Origin: Sphingomonadaceae bacterium PASS1 | GTDB lineage: Bacteria > Pseudomonadota > Alphaproteobacteria > Sphingomonadales > Sphingomonadaceae | Reading direction: 5' to 3' | Assembly: GCA_002255985.1 (NCBI GenBank) | Contig: NKIR01000001.1 | Coordinates: 428,914 to 492,913 of the forward strand | DNA: 64,000 bases | Part shown: piece after piece, positions 7,947 to 18,297 of the stretch | Layout: every line of letters begins with the position of its first letter | Numbering within the stretch: position 1 is the stretch's first letter | Notes under the pieces: model-generated | Databases searched by the model: none | The model's input: only the letters and a program-made list of their open reading frames with translations | What the model was told of the DNA's origin: nothing | Program-made: the position numbers and the translations under genes

Positions 7947-10661
7947 ATGAAAATTTTTCCGTTTAGCATCATCCTGCTTGCTACGACTGCTGCCCCCGCC
8001 ATGGCGGCCGTTGATGCGCAGGCCACCGGCAGCACCGTTGCCATCGCGCAAGACGACGAAGAAATGCCCGTTGAAGAAGGTACATCGGGTGAAATCGTCG
8101 TAACCGCAGAACGCATTCCCGGGTCGGTAGATACCGACGTCCCACCCGTGGAGCAGTTGAACGAAGCCGATATTGCGTCATTAGGCGCATCATCGCTGAC
8201 CGAGCTTGTCGCGGCGGTTGCACCGCAAGCCAATTCGGGCCGTGGCCGAGGCGGCGGCATGCCAATCATATTGCTAAATGGCCAGCGCGTTTCGGGCTTT
8301 CGCGAATTGCGCGATCTGCCGCCCGAGGCCATTCGGCAGGTCCAGATTTTCCCCGAAGAAGTTGCGTTGAAATATGGCTATCGCCCCGATCAACGCGTCA
8401 TCAACTTCATTCTGAAAGACAATTTCGCATCCTTCGCCACCGAGTTTGAACATGCACAGCCCGAAGCTGGCGGTTTTGGTAGCAATGAATTGGAAGCGAC
8501 GCTGACGCGCATTGGCGCCAGCACGCGCTTCAACCTTGATGTGGAACTGGAACGCGCGACCGCGTTGACGGAAAGCGAACGCGACCTGATTGCGACCAAT
8601 GGGTCGCTGCTGGCGCGTGGCGGTAATATCAGCGGTCTTGGCCTGAACGGCGTTATATCGCCATCACTCAACGCTGCTGCAGGTTCGACGGTTACACAGG
8701 CAGGCGTTCCGATTGGCATTGCCAACCCGACCTTGGCGCAATTTGCAGGCACCGCAAACCGGCTGAACAACAGCGACATCGGCGATGCCCGCACGCTGTT
8801 GCCGCGAACCGAACGGATAGAAGTCAACGGCACATGGAGCCGATCGCTCGGCCCACAGACGGTGCTGTCGCTCAACGCCAATTATGCGCTGAATGGCAGC
8901 GCATCGTTGCTTGGATTACCCGGAACCAGCTTCATACTGCCGGGCAGCAGCCGCTATTCGCCTTTTGGCCAAGACGTAATGCTCAGCCGTTATTTCGATA
9001 CACCGCGGCCGCTTGGGCGCGAGAGCGAAACGCATGTTTTCCAAACCGGTGGCACGTTCAATCATGTGCTCGGCGGATGGCGCTGGACGGTGACGGGGAA
9101 TTACGCGCGCACGGACAATGAAACCCGCACCACGCGCAACGCAGACTATACTGCTTTGCGCGCGGGCATCCTTGCGGGAACGGTGAACCCGTTTGCCGCT
9201 GACTTTGGGTCGGACCTGTTGTTTCTGGCACCCGATCTGGCGAGCAGCCTCAGCCAAAATCTGGATGTCCGCAGCACCTTGGCGGGTTCCGTGCTCACCC
9301 TACCCGCTGGCGAGGTGCAGACAACATTTGCGTCCGGTTTCACACGCCAGATGCTCGACAGCGAAACATGGCGGTCGGGCGTCACCAACAATGTTGCCCT
9401 GCGCCGCAATATCATAAACCATTCGGTCAACGCAGAAGTGCCCATCACAGGCCGCGATTTCGGCATTGGTTCAACCATCGGCGAATGGTCAATCAACGGC
9501 AATATCGGGTTCAGCGACCTGTCGGACTTTGGCCAACTTGTTGAATATGGCGCAGGTCTGCGTTGGGCCCCTGCCCGCAACCTGACATTTCAGGCGTCGA
9601 TTACTGGTGATGAAAATGCGCCGGGCATTGGCCAGTTGGGCAACCCCACCTTGGTCACGCCAAATGTCGCGACCTATGACTTTACCCGCGGCGAGAGCCT
9701 GTTCATCAATGTCACAACCGGCGGCAACCCGGCGTTGATTGGTGAAAAGCGCCGCGACCTGATCCTAAATGCCAACTGGACCCCGACCTTCATTAAGGAT
9801 TTCGCGCTGCAGGCGAGCTATTTTAGAAACAACAGCCGCAATACAACCGCGTCTTTTCCATTGCTGACCCCCGAAATTGAGGCTGCGTTCGCAAGCCGCG
9901 TCGTGCGTGACGTAAATGGTCGCCTAGTGAGCGTGGACCAGCGGCCGGTGAATTATGATCGTGAAACGTCGCAGCGCATCCGTTGGGGCTTTAATGTGTC
10001 CGGAAATATCGGTGCAGCACCGCCAGCACGTGGGCCCTTTGGTGGCCCTCCTGGTGCGGGCGGCCCCCGTGGCCCCGGTGGCGCACCCGGCGCGGCTGCA
10101 CCCGCTGGCGCGCCGCGTGCCGGTGGCGGTCGAGGATTTGGCGGCGGCGGCGGTTTTGGTGGTGGTGGCGGTCAGCCAAGCCGCTGGAACATCGCTTTGT
10201 ACCACACATATCGCATTCAGGAGGAAATCCTGATCCGTCCCGGCGTTCCGCTGCTCGATTTGCTCAATGGATCGGCCACGAGCAGCAATGGGGGCGCGTC
10301 ACGGCATGAGGTCGAGCTTTCGGGTGGCATGTTCCACAAGGGCTTTGGTTTGCGCCTGCAGGGCACGTACAAGAGCGGCACGACCGCCAATGGCACCGGA
10401 TTGCCCGGCAGCAATAATCTGCGCTTCAGCGACATTGCGGCGATCAACGCCTTCCTGTTCGTGAACCTCGACCAACAGGCACGCGTTGTAAAGGCACTGC
10501 CGTTCTTGAAAGGCAGCCGCGTGACATTCCGTGTTGAAAACATCCTCAATGACATTGTCGATGTGCGTGACCAAAATGGCAATGTGCCGCTGGGCTATCA
10601 ACCGGGATATATCGACCCGCGTGGCCGTGTGTTTGAACTAAGCTTTAGAAAGCGGTTTTAA
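7947..10661 (+). CDS. TonB-dependent receptor with a Gly/Pro-rich insert
   Basis: 904 residues with a signal peptide (MKIFPFSIILLATTAAPAMA) and an acidic leader, then EIVVTAERIPG (TonB box/plug start). The plug includes MPIILLNGQRVSGFRELRDL and EEVALKYGYRPDQRVINFIL, and the barrel ends in F (ELSFRKRF). Roughly residues 688-745 form a low-complexity segment rich in Gly, Pro and Ala (for example GGPPGAGGPRGPGG, RGFGGGGGFGGGGG), presumably an exposed loop or periplasmic turn. The plug lacks the usual RGPQ-type motif of siderophore receptors, so this belongs to a divergent branch found in sphingomonads. No clear Shine-Dalgarno precedes the ATG. Substrate unknown. Confidence 0.88.
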   Translation: MKIFPFSIILLATTAAPAMAAVDAQATGSTVAIAQDDEEMPVEEGTSGEIVVTAERIPGSVDTDVPPVEQLNEADIASLGASSLTELVAAVAPQANSGRGRGGGMPIILLNGQRVSGFRELRDLPPEAIRQVQIFPEEVALKYGYRPDQRVINFILKDNFASFATEFEHAQPEAGGFGSNELEATLTRIGASTRFNLDVELERATALTESERDLIATNGSLLARGGNISGLGLNGVISPSLNAAAGSTVTQAGVPIGIANPTLAQFAGTANRLNNSDIGDARTLLPRTERIEVNGTWSRSLGPQTVLSLNANYALNGSASLLGLPGTSFILPGSSRYSPFGQDVMLSRYFDTPRPLGRESETHVFQTGGTFNHVLGGWRWTVTGNYARTDNETRTTRNADYTALRAGILAGTVNPFAADFGSDLLFLAPDLASSLSQNLDVRSTLAGSVLTLPAGEVQTTFASGFTRQMLDSETWRSGVTNNVALRRNIINHSVNAEVPITGRDFGIGSTIGEWSINGNIGFSDLSDFGQLVEYGAGLRWAPARNLTFQASITGDENAPGIGQLGNPTLVTPNVATYDFTRGESLFINVTTGGNPALIGEKRRDLILNANWTPTFIKDFALQASYFRNNSRNTTASFPLLTPEIEAAFASRVVRDVNGRLVSVDQRPVNYDRETSQRIRWGFNVSGNIGAAPPARGPFGGPPGAGGPRGPGGAPGAAAPAGAPRAGGGRGFGGGGGFGGGGGQPSRWNIALYHTYRIQEEILIRPGVPLLDLLNGSATSSNGGASRHEVELSGGMFHKGFGLRLQGTYKSGTTANGTGLPGSNNLRFSDIAAINAFLFVNLDQQARVVKALPFLKGSRVTFRVENILNDIVDVRDQNGNVPLGYQPGYIDPRGRVFELSFRKRF

Positions 10662-10670
10662 CCGACGCGT

Positions 10671-11513
10671 TCACCCCACGCGCAATTTGCGCATGACGCG
10701 CCATGCCATCGCCTTGGCTTTGTTTTCGTGCGGGAAACGACCGGGCGCCTTTGGCCGTACGCCTAGCTTGCGCAGGATGCTGTTGAACGCGCGCGCGTCT
10801 GCCTCGGCAAAGCTCCAGTCGCTGCGCCACGTAATCGACAAAGATATCGACACGTCCGGCCCGTTGCGCACGAAATGCGGCGCCATGACGGGCACGAACA
10901 GCGCTTCGCCGGGCATCAGCGGCCATTCGGTGCCACCCTCGGCCATGCTGTCATGCCAAACAAGGTTGCGGTGCCCGCCTATGTGATAGCTTTCGTGCGT
11001 TTCATCAGGGGCAAAGCGCGGGTCGCCTGCTGGAAACTGCGTCAACACTTTCGTTCCACGCAGTTGAAGCAGAATGTTGTGTTCGGGGTCGAAGTGATAC
11101 GGCGTCACAGCATTGGGGCTGGACACAAATACGAACGCCTGCGGCTTCATCATCCGCCCAGTCTTCTGTTCGATATGCGGCCGTAGCTCCGCAAGCATCC
11201 CCAACAGCAAATCTGCATATTCCGGCTTTTGTTCGATATTTTTCAAAACCGCCCAACTGCCGCTGCTTTCTGCGTTGCGAATGGTATCCCCGATGCTCAG
11301 GCCGTTTGCAGGCACCAACGCGGGATCAATGCCGACGGGAATATCGCCCTTGTTATACTCAACTGATGCAGCGGGTAGCGCTTCCCCGAGCGCCGCCAGC
11401 GCGTCTATGGTCAGCAGCGGATAGCCGTGCATCTGGTGCCGCAATTTGTGCGGCGTTTCGGGGTACTGCGCCGCGAAATACTCCCGCTCAGCCGAGTCAA
11501 ATATAACGGTCAT
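10671..11513 (-). CDS. Cupin-like (JmjC-type) Fe(II)/2-oxoglutarate oxygenase-fold protein
   Basis: 280 residues. The central YHFDPEHNILLQLRGTKVL gives the H-x-D metal pair, and a second His follows in the cupin barrel (VPVMAPHFVRNGPDVSIS). This is the cupin-like domain related to JmjC hydroxylases and is often annotated as a transcriptional regulator. The natural substrate is unknown. Its start overlaps the stop of the GNAT gene by 4 bp, so the two are co-translated. It converges on the TonB receptor gene with a 9-bp gap and no visible terminator. Confidence 0.75.
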   Translation of the reverse strand: MTVIFDSAEREYFAAQYPETPHKLRHQMHGYPLLTIDALAALGEALPAASVEYNKGDIPVGIDPALVPANGLSIGDTIRNAESSGSWAVLKNIEQKPEYADLLLGMLAELRPHIEQKTGRMMKPQAFVFVSSPNAVTPYHFDPEHNILLQLRGTKVLTQFPAGDPRFAPDETHESYHIGGHRNLVWHDSMAEGGTEWPLMPGEALFVPVMAPHFVRNGPDVSISLSITWRSDWSFAEADARAFNSILRKLGVRPKAPGRFPHENKAKAMAWRVMRKLRVG

Positions 11514-12703
11514 GCTCGGTCCTTCATGTCGTCAAGGCTTTGGCCCGGCTGTGATGCGCGCGCATTGTTGCGGGCCAATTCTGCATTCAGCAGCCGGCCA
11601 AAAATGGCACGGCGGCCAGCGCCGCCAATGGCGACCGAATAGCGCCCGACACTTCGTCTGCCCGCCCACAGGCTATCAATCATCGGATGCCCCTCGGCAG
11701 CGCAACTGTCACACCAGTCAATGTCGCGCTGTTCCAACAGTGCGAGATTTTCAATCTGCAGCAATACACCCGGCGAAAAGCGTGCATAATCCTCATCAAA
11801 GGCTGTTTTGAAGGAGAAGCTTCCCGGCGCGCACAGGAAATTCACCAGCATCGCCAGCGGCTTGCCATCAAGACGCAGATCAAGCCGTTCGAGCTTGCCC
11901 GCAAATGCCGCGCCCTTCAGCGCCTCGATAAACAGGTTGCGCGTCGCGTCGACACATCCAAGTGCAGAGCCGTTCGGCCCCTTCCATCCGCGCTTTTCGA
12001 GCACGAGAAATTCTTCGGCCCACGCCTCAAGTCCCTCGTCGCCATCGCTCCGCAGGAATGTGAGAACGCCCTCCTCACTTAATCTGCTTTTCTGACGCCG
12101 CAGTTCCTTGCGCTTTTTCGCGCGCACCGCTTCGTCAAAATAAGCCTGTGGGGAAAGGTCGCTTTGCAGAAATGCGCGCGATGTGCGTCCAACACAGTCG
12201 AAGCGCCGTTGTTGAGTGTGTGCCACATGCGTCAGCGCAGTTACCACCGGCCCATCGTTGGGCAGCCCATTGAGGTGCGCGAATAGCGCGCGGCCCGGTT
12301 GGCGATCCATCAGACCCAGAAATGCCTGCCAAAAAGCAGTCTCATACCCCGTGCGGACAAGTGGCACGCCCAAAAATGCGTTGTGGTGCAGCCAGTTTTG
12401 CACATGCGGTATAAGCCATCGGCCATAACGCGGGTTTCCCGTGACAGGCATCAGCCCGCACAGTTCGCCGCCGCGCCAAATCGTGAATATCTGCACGCGG
12501 CCTTGTGGATCAAACTGCCGCAACGCAGGCGCTAAGAGCCAGCTTTCGCAAAAGGCATTGGGTTCAGCGCAATCATGAGCAAGCGCATTCCATTGCGCCA
12601 CAAACGTGCTGCTAAACAGCACTTTCCAGCTTTCCAGCCGGGAAGCGACAATTGCGCTATCGTCGTTGCTATATGCCTGTGTTGCCACCCTGCACCTATC
12701 CAT
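11510..12703 (-). CDS. GNAT-fold acetyltransferase (BioF2/CelD-like)
   Basis: 397 residues. The N-terminal part (SRLESWKVLFSSTFVAQWNA ... FCESWLLAPALRQF) and the C-terminal GNAT half (RKELRRQKSRLSEEG ... FKTAFDEDYARFSPGVLLQIENL) match the double-GNAT architecture seen in exopolysaccharide-linked CelD/BcsL and FemAB-like proteins. These transfer acyl or aminoacyl groups; here the acceptor is unknown. Coupled to the downstream cupin-like gene through a 4-bp overlap. Confidence 0.75.
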   Translation of the reverse strand: MDRCRVATQAYSNDDSAIVASRLESWKVLFSSTFVAQWNALAHDCAEPNAFCESWLLAPALRQFDPQGRVQIFTIWRGGELCGLMPVTGNPRYGRWLIPHVQNWLHHNAFLGVPLVRTGYETAFWQAFLGLMDRQPGRALFAHLNGLPNDGPVVTALTHVAHTQQRRFDCVGRTSRAFLQSDLSPQAYFDEAVRAKKRKELRRQKSRLSEEGVLTFLRSDGDEGLEAWAEEFLVLEKRGWKGPNGSALGCVDATRNLFIEALKGAAFAGKLERLDLRLDGKPLAMLVNFLCAPGSFSFKTAFDEDYARFSPGVLLQIENLALLEQRDIDWCDSCAAEGHPMIDSLWAGRRSVGRYSVAIGGAGRRAIFGRLLNAELARNNARASQPGQSLDDMKDRA

Positions 12704-12762
12704 CTTGCCCCAATGTCAGTGGCCTAGCAGACAGCGGCAAATAAAATGCTAATGCCCAACGA

Positions 12763-12793
12763 AAAAGGCCGCCCCCTTCGGGACGGCCCTTTC
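12763..12793 (-). terminator. Rho-independent terminator of the S9 peptidase gene
   Basis: On the minus strand GGGCCGTCCC pairs with GGGGGCGGCC around GAA and is followed by TTTTTC. It lies 18 bp past the peptidase stop codon. Confidence 0.8.
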
Positions 12794-12810
12794 GTCGTAG
12801 CATTTTCAGC

Positions 12811-14910
12811 TTATTTGGATGCGAGGGTAACCGTTACGGGTGGCGCCTTGTCCGGGTCAGATGCGATATAGGCCGGGTTAAAGCGTTCGGCCCAAGCCTC
12901 TGCCTCTTTCAACCATTCAATATGCACGTCTTCGTAAGGCAAGTTATGCGTACCCTTTGGCTGTTCGACATAGCGGAAATCGATACCCTCTTTTTTGCCC
13001 GAACTCTTTAACCGCGACACAAGTGTGCGTGATTGTTCGATGGGGATACGCGCATCGCGCAATCCTGCGACGATCAAGATAGGAGACCATGGCCCGTTGG
13101 TGTTACGCGCTGATGAAATGCCGATGAGGTCATCTGCCGTCGCCTGGAAGTTTGCACCAAAATCACCAAATGCACGCGTGTCATAGGCTTTCATCATCGG
13201 GAAGTCATAGACACCCGCACCGGCAATCGCGCATTTCCACTTATCCGCATCGCGCTGCGCACCACGCGCCGTGGCGTAACCGCCATAGGACCAGCCCATG
13301 ATGCATGCACGTTTGGGGTCGATCAGTCCGGATTGGCCAAACCATGTCAGCACGTCGTTCAAATCGTCCTGCATGCGCAAGCCATAACCATTGGTCTTGC
13401 GACCTTCCTTGACGAATTCCTTACCGTAGCCACCCGAACCACGGTAATTTGGCTGAATGACAACATAGCCGAGCTCTGCCATCGCCTGATGCCATGGGAA
13501 GAAGCCAAATTCTTCTTGGTCACGCACGCCGTAAGGGCCGCCATGAGGCATGACAATGACGGGCAAATTCTTGCGTACGGGACGGTGGCGCGGGTAGGTG
13601 ACCACGGCCTCAATTTCCATGCCGTCCGATGCCTTGTACCGGATGGAATCGGTTGGATTCATCTGGAAATCCTTGAGCACAGGGTGCGCCCAGCCAAGCA
13701 GGTTCAGGTTACCAGTCTCTGTATCAAATAGATAATAGCCACCCGGCGCATCAACATCGGCGATGAGCATAAGTATTTTGGTATCGCCGTCGTTCGTCGC
13801 AATGATTTGCGCATTCCCACGGCCAAAATCTTCATCCATCAGCTTTTGGACTTCAGCCAAACGCGGATCAAACCAACGCGTACGATCTCTCGTGCTCGTG
13901 TACGATACCCCGGCAAGCTGGTTGCGGTCCTTGTTGGCAATTGGCCCGCCAACATCATAGCCTTTGACACCAAACATGGGTTCGCCAACGATCTGCATCG
14001 TCTTCATGCTGACCTTGTAGACCTTGCGATAGCCATCCTTGTTGCTCGTCGCGATGGCCATGTCCGGCTCATCCAGGAAAATATCCGGTGTGATCTGAGT
14101 GCCCGTAAATGTGGTATCGGCTTCATTCGAAACGGTCTTCATGCTGCCGCTGGCATCCGAACGATACATCAGTCGTTGCTTGCCGCTATCGTCATCACTG
14201 CCAACACCAGCGCGGATGACACCCTTGCCATCGACCAACCAGAAACTGACTTCAACGTTGGGACGCATGACGGTCTTGAATTTTCCAGAGCGGACATCAA
14301 CTTCGATGACTTCCGGATTCCCGCTGTAGCTCATGTCTTTCAGGACATCGCGCGAAACCAATAATGTCTCCTTTTCATCATCAATGAACAGGATATTCGC
14401 GCCGCTTCCGCCCGCACCATCCCACGCCAGCGGGCTGATTTTTTTGGTCTCCAAATCATAAGAAACTAAACGGGAAACATCGGAGCGGCGACCCTGAAGG
14501 ATTTCACGTGACGCGACGGTAAAAACGATAGTGCGGTTGCCGACAAAGCGCCATGAACCGATGGTGCGATCTCCCGCCTCACGGAATTCTTCTGCTTGGG
14601 CAAAGAATATCGGCGCAGATCCGGGCTTGGTAACATCGATATAACCCAGGCTATCGACACCATCCTTGGTCATCATCACAGCGATTTTGGTGCCGTCGGG
14701 TGACAGGCGCGGAGAGCGCATGAACGGGCGCTTCCCAAATACAGCCGTATCGACCCGGCCACGAGGCGCATTAACGACGATTGTACGGGCATCGGTCGCT
14801 TGCATGGCAGCTGCGGTGGCGGACGCAGCGCCAGTTCCGGTTTCCGCAGCAGCAACGCTAAAAGGAAGGGCGGCACTCGCGAGTAATGTCGTCAAAATCA
14901 CTTTATTCAC
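12811..14910 (-). CDS. S9 family (prolyl oligopeptidase) serine peptidase, exported
   Basis: 699 residues from a GTG start at 14910, chosen because GGGGAG lies 8 bp upstream and the protein then opens with a signal peptide (NKVILTTLLASAALPFSVAAA). An N-terminal beta-propeller region (RSPRLSPDGTKIAVMM) precedes the alpha/beta hydrolase catalytic domain. The triad is visible: Ser in GWSYGGY (about residue 540), Asp in AGLRDARIP and His in PKGTHNLPYED. Such enzymes cleave peptides after Pro or small residues (DPP4/acylaminoacyl-type). Predicted periplasmic. Monocistronic, with terminators on both sides. Confidence 0.9.
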   Translation of the reverse strand: MNKVILTTLLASAALPFSVAAAETGTGAASATAAAMQATDARTIVVNAPRGRVDTAVFGKRPFMRSPRLSPDGTKIAVMMTKDGVDSLGYIDVTKPGSAPIFFAQAEEFREAGDRTIGSWRFVGNRTIVFTVASREILQGRRSDVSRLVSYDLETKKISPLAWDGAGGSGANILFIDDEKETLLVSRDVLKDMSYSGNPEVIEVDVRSGKFKTVMRPNVEVSFWLVDGKGVIRAGVGSDDDSGKQRLMYRSDASGSMKTVSNEADTTFTGTQITPDIFLDEPDMAIATSNKDGYRKVYKVSMKTMQIVGEPMFGVKGYDVGGPIANKDRNQLAGVSYTSTRDRTRWFDPRLAEVQKLMDEDFGRGNAQIIATNDGDTKILMLIADVDAPGGYYLFDTETGNLNLLGWAHPVLKDFQMNPTDSIRYKASDGMEIEAVVTYPRHRPVRKNLPVIVMPHGGPYGVRDQEEFGFFPWHQAMAELGYVVIQPNYRGSGGYGKEFVKEGRKTNGYGLRMQDDLNDVLTWFGQSGLIDPKRACIMGWSYGGYATARGAQRDADKWKCAIAGAGVYDFPMMKAYDTRAFGDFGANFQATADDLIGISSARNTNGPWSPILIVAGLRDARIPIEQSRTLVSRLKSSGKKEGIDFRYVEQPKGTHNLPYEDVHIEWLKEAEAWAERFNPAYIASDPDKAPPVTVTLASK

Positions 14911-15028
14911 AGTCTCTGCTCCCCAGCAAATGATTACTAATATTCTGGTTATACGTTCGATAAAAAGAGACGCAAGCAAGACAAAATATTGTGTCGACGT
15001 TTTTCGATGAATGCAGCGGACGGGCACG

Positions 15029-15066
15029 AAAAACCCCGCCGAAATCGCTTCCGGCGGGGCTTTTTA
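15029..15066 (-). terminator. Rho-independent terminator of hppA
   Basis: On the minus strand AGCCCCGCCGGAAGC pairs with the GGCGGGGTT arm around GATTTC, flanked by A-rich and T-rich runs on both sides. It lies 22 bp after the hppA stop. Confidence 0.85.
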
Positions 15067-15087
15067 AACCGTTACTGCGGATAAGCT

Positions 15088-17184
15088 TTAGATGGCACCA
15101 TGGGCCAAGGCCGCCAACAGAAGCAAGGCCACGATGTTCGTGATCTTGATCATTGGGTTTACCGCTGGACCAGCGGTATCCTTATATGGGTCACCAACGG
15201 TGTCGCCGGTAACGGCTGCCTTATGGGCCTCCGAACCTTTACCACCATGGTTGCCGTCTTCGATATACTTCTTGGCGTTGTCCCATGCGCCGCCGCCCGA
15301 GGTCATCGAGATAGCAACGAAAAGTCCGCCCACAATCACACCAAGCAAGAGAGCGCCGAGAGCCGCAAAGCCCTCCGCCTGACCTGCAACGGCCGTGATG
15401 ATGAAATATACCGCAATTGGCGTCAGTACGGGCAGCAACGAAGGAATAATCATTTCCTTGATTGCGGCCTTGGTCACGAGGTCAACTGTACGGGCATAAT
15501 TTGGCTTTGACGCGTAGGTCATGATGCCGGGGTCGTTCGCGAACTGGTCACGCACGTCCTTCACCACTTCACCCGCCGCACGGCCAACCGCTGTCATGCC
15601 CATCGCACCAAACAGGTACGGCAGAAGCGCGCCGAGCAGGAGCCCAACGATGACATAGGGGTTCTCAAGGCTGAAATTTACCTCAAGATCGGGGAAATAT
15701 TCCCGAAGGTCGGCAGTGTAGCACGCGAACAGCACAAGTGCTGCAAGACCAGCCGAACCGATGGCATAGCCCTTGGTTACAGCCTTTGTGGTGTTGCCAA
15801 CTGCGTCAAGTGCATCGGTCTTTTCACGAACCGATTCATCAAGGCCAGCCATTTCGGCAATACCACCGGCATTGTCGGTGACTGGGCCATAAGCATCAAG
15901 CGCCACAACCATACCGGCCAATGCCAACATAGCAGTTGCAGCAAAGGCAATGCCGATAACACCGGCAAGCTGATACGCGATGATGATACCTGCGCAGATC
16001 ACAAGCGTTGGCATCGCGGTGGATTCAAGGCTGATCGCCAGACCTTGAATAACGTTGGTGCCGTGGCCCGTTTCCGATGCTTTCGCAATCGAACGGACCG
16101 GACGGTAATTGGTGCCGGTATAATATTCGGTGATCCAGATAATCAGGCCAGTGATGACCAGACCCAGCAGCGAGCAATAGAATAATGTCCGACCGGTGAA
16201 CCCGCCAACATTCGTTTCCATACCGCCAAGCGCATAGCTGATTGCCCACCAGATCGCAGGAACCGAAAGCACTGCTGTTACAAGGAAGCCCTTGTACATT
16301 GCGCCCATGATGTTCTTTCCACCGCCAAGACGGACGAAATAGGTTCCGATGATCGACGTGATAACGCACACGCCGCCAATCAACAGCGGCAAGCTCATGA
16401 GGTTCATGAACAATCCACTGTCAGTGACGCCCTGCACCAGCAGCGCGATCAAAACCATCGTTGCGCCAACGGTGACGACATAGGTTTCGAACAAGTCAGC
16501 CGCCATACCAGCGCAATCGCCTACGTTGTCGCCAACGTTATCGGCGATAACGGCAGGATTGCGTGGATCGTCTTCGGGAATTCCAGCCTCAACTTTGCCA
16601 ACAAGGTCAGCGCCGACGTCAGCGGCCTTGGTAAAAATACCACCGCCCAAACGTGCGAAGATGGAAATGAGCGACGCGCCGAATGCCAATGCGACCAGCG
16701 CATCGATTACAGGGCGGCTGTTCGGTGCCATCATCGCGACATCGGTCAGATACCAAAAGAAGCCTGCAATCGCGAGCAAGGCAAGGCCAGCCACGAGCAT
16801 GCCGGTAATCGCCCCTGCGCGGAATGCCATGGTCAGACCGGCCTGAAGCCCTGTCTGCGCCGCAGCAGCCGTACGGACGTTTGCACGGACCGAGATGTTC
16901 ATCCCAATATAACCCGCAACGCCCGAAAGCACCGCACCGAGGACAAAGCCAACGGTTGGAATGACGCCAAGGAAAACCGCCACAAGCACCGCAACAGCAA
17001 CGCCGACGATGGCGATGGTCCGGTATTGACGGCCAAGATAGGCTTTTGCGCCTTCCTGAATGGCCGCAGCGATTTCCTGCATTTTTTCATTGCCAGCCGA
17101 GGCGCTCAGCACCTGGCGGCTGGTTACAAAACCGTACACGACGGCAAGTAACCCGCATAATATTGCAATAATTGTCAGAGACAT
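15088..17184 (-). CDS. hppA: Membrane-bound K+-independent H+-translocating pyrophosphatase
   Basis: 698 residues with about 16 hydrophobic segments, the normal size. The pyrophosphate site [19 protein letters not shown], the upstream [20 protein letters not shown] and the C-terminal [19 protein letters not shown] are all present. The enzyme couples PPi hydrolysis to ion export across the inner membrane. Lys467 in [10 protein letters not shown] is the residue that replaces K+ in the K+-independent, proton-pumping class; K+-dependent enzymes have Ala there. It is followed by its own terminator and lies downstream of thiL with a 137-bp gap. Confidence 0.95.
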   Translation of the reverse strand: MSLTIIAILCGLLAVVYGFVTSRQVLSASAGNEKMQEIAAAIQEGAKAYLGRQYRTIAIVGVAVAVLVAVFLGVIPTVGFVLGAVLSGVAGYIGMNISVRANVRTAAAAQTGLQAGLTMAFRAGAITGMLVAGLALLAIAGFFWYLTDVAMMAPNSRPVIDALVALAFGASLISIFARLGGGIFTKAADVGADLVGKVEAGIPEDDPRNPAVIADNVGDNVGDCAGMAADLFETYVVTVGATMVLIALLVQGVTDSGLFMNLMSLPLLIGGVCVITSIIGTYFVRLGGGKNIMGAMYKGFLVTAVLSVPAIWWAISYALGGMETNVGGFTGRTLFYCSLLGLVITGLIIWITEYYTGTNYRPVRSIAKASETGHGTNVIQGLAISLESTAMPTLVICAGIIIAYQLAGVIGIAFAATAMLALAGMVVALDAYGPVTDNAGGIAEMAGLDESVREKTDALDAVGNTTKAVTKGYAIGSAGLAALVLFACYTADLREYFPDLEVNFSLENPYVIVGLLLGALLPYLFGAMGMTAVGRAAGEVVKDVRDQFANDPGIMTYASKPNYARTVDLVTKAAIKEMIIPSLLPVLTPIAVYFIITAVAGQAEGFAALGALLLGVIVGGLFVAISMTSGGGAWDNAKKYIEDGNHGGKGSEAHKAAVTGDTVGDPYKDTAGPAVNPMIKITNIVALLLLAALAHGAI

Positions 17185-17321
17185 GAAATTATCTCTCCCC
17201 TCCTGTATTGGATAAACAACGAATGTTGCCCCTCTCCGCCCGAGATTTGCAAGCCATAGGCGTATAAGGCGGCATCGTCAGAGATGGCAACCCTTAAACG
17301 CCCCCATTTTCGCCACTTCAG

Positions 17322-18239
17322 TCAATGGTGTTGATAACCCAGTGTAGGCGGCAATTTCACAGGATTATCGCCGTTACACAATGTCAGCCCGCCGCCCGCA
17401 ATCACGCGTCCCACCGCGGTTGCGTCGACGGTTATCCGTGCGTTCGCCGGCGCGCAGAACAGCAGTTCATAATCATCGCCCCAGCTTGCCGCCTGCATCC
17501 GGCTTTCCAGACTGTCCGTCCGATAGCTGACATAAGAAGGCGACAATGGAATACGCGCCAGGTCGATTTCGATGCCAAGCCGGCTGGCCGTCGCCATGCG
17601 CTCTGCGTCGATCAAAAGTCCGTCGGATATGTCCATCATCGCGTGGACAAATGGCGCAAGCTTCTGCCCTTCGGACAAGCGCGCCTGTGGCCGGTTGAAC
17701 GCATCGGCAAGCGCGGCAACCTCGTCAAAGCCTGCGTCGATCAGCTCAAATCCGGCAAGTGCGTCGCCCAATGTTCCGGTAACGTAAACGACATCCCCGA
17801 TCTGAGCGCCCGCGCGTGAAGGCACCGGGCGGGTGGTCGCGATACCGAGCGCAGTTAGCCCAAGCGCCCGTTTATCACCGCGGTTGGAAACCGTATCCCC
17901 ACCAAGCAGGGCAACGCCATAATGGCCAAGCACCTTTTCCAGACCGGCAGCAAATGCCCTGTCCCAATCATCATCACCAAGCATGAAGCCAAGCAGCACG
18001 CCAATGGGCCAAGCCCCCTTCGCCGCGAGGTCGGACAGGTTCGAGGCAACGAGTTTCCACGCGACATCGGCGGGATTTGCATTGGATCTGAAATGCACAT
18101 CTTCGGCCATCATGTCGTGCGTGATGATTAGGCAGCTGTCGCCCACTTCAACGACCGCAGCGTCATCCAGAAGCCCGCGCGCAGCGGGGTCTTTCGCGAA
18201 GCCACGCAATATATTGATGAAGGCGGATTCGGTGGTCAT
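17322..18239 (-). CDS. thiL: Thiamine-monophosphate kinase
   Basis: 305 residues. Conserved segments include LLDDAAVVEVGDSCLIITHD, AEDVHFRSNANPADVAWKLVASNLSDLAAKGA, GGDTVSNRGD and MDISDGLLIDAERM. ThiL phosphorylates thiamine monophosphate to thiamine diphosphate with ATP. It is the last gene of hisG-hisD-nusB-thiL, 58 bp after nusB. No TPP riboswitch is visible in that gap, which instead holds a short palindromic repeat. Confidence 0.93.
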   Translation of the reverse strand: MTTESAFINILRGFAKDPAARGLLDDAAVVEVGDSCLIITHDMMAEDVHFRSNANPADVAWKLVASNLSDLAAKGAWPIGVLLGFMLGDDDWDRAFAAGLEKVLGHYGVALLGGDTVSNRGDKRALGLTALGIATTRPVPSRAGAQIGDVVYVTGTLGDALAGFELIDAGFDEVAALADAFNRPQARLSEGQKLAPFVHAMMDISDGLLIDAERMATASRLGIEIDLARIPLSPSYVSYRTDSLESRMQAASWGDDYELLFCAPANARITVDATAVGRVIAGGGLTLCNGDNPVKLPPTLGYQHH

Positions 18240-18267
18240 GCTGCAATGCTAGCCGATGTGTCCGCTA

Positions 18268-18287
18268 TCCTGAAACAAGTTCAGGAC
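18268..18287. repeat. Short family-1 palindrome
   Basis: TCCTGAAACAAGTTCAGGA is the core half-element of the family-1 palindromic repeats seen in full at 28669-28751. It sits between nusB and thiL and can form a small hairpin in the transcript. Confidence 0.7.
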
Positions 18288-18297
18288 AAAAGGACAT

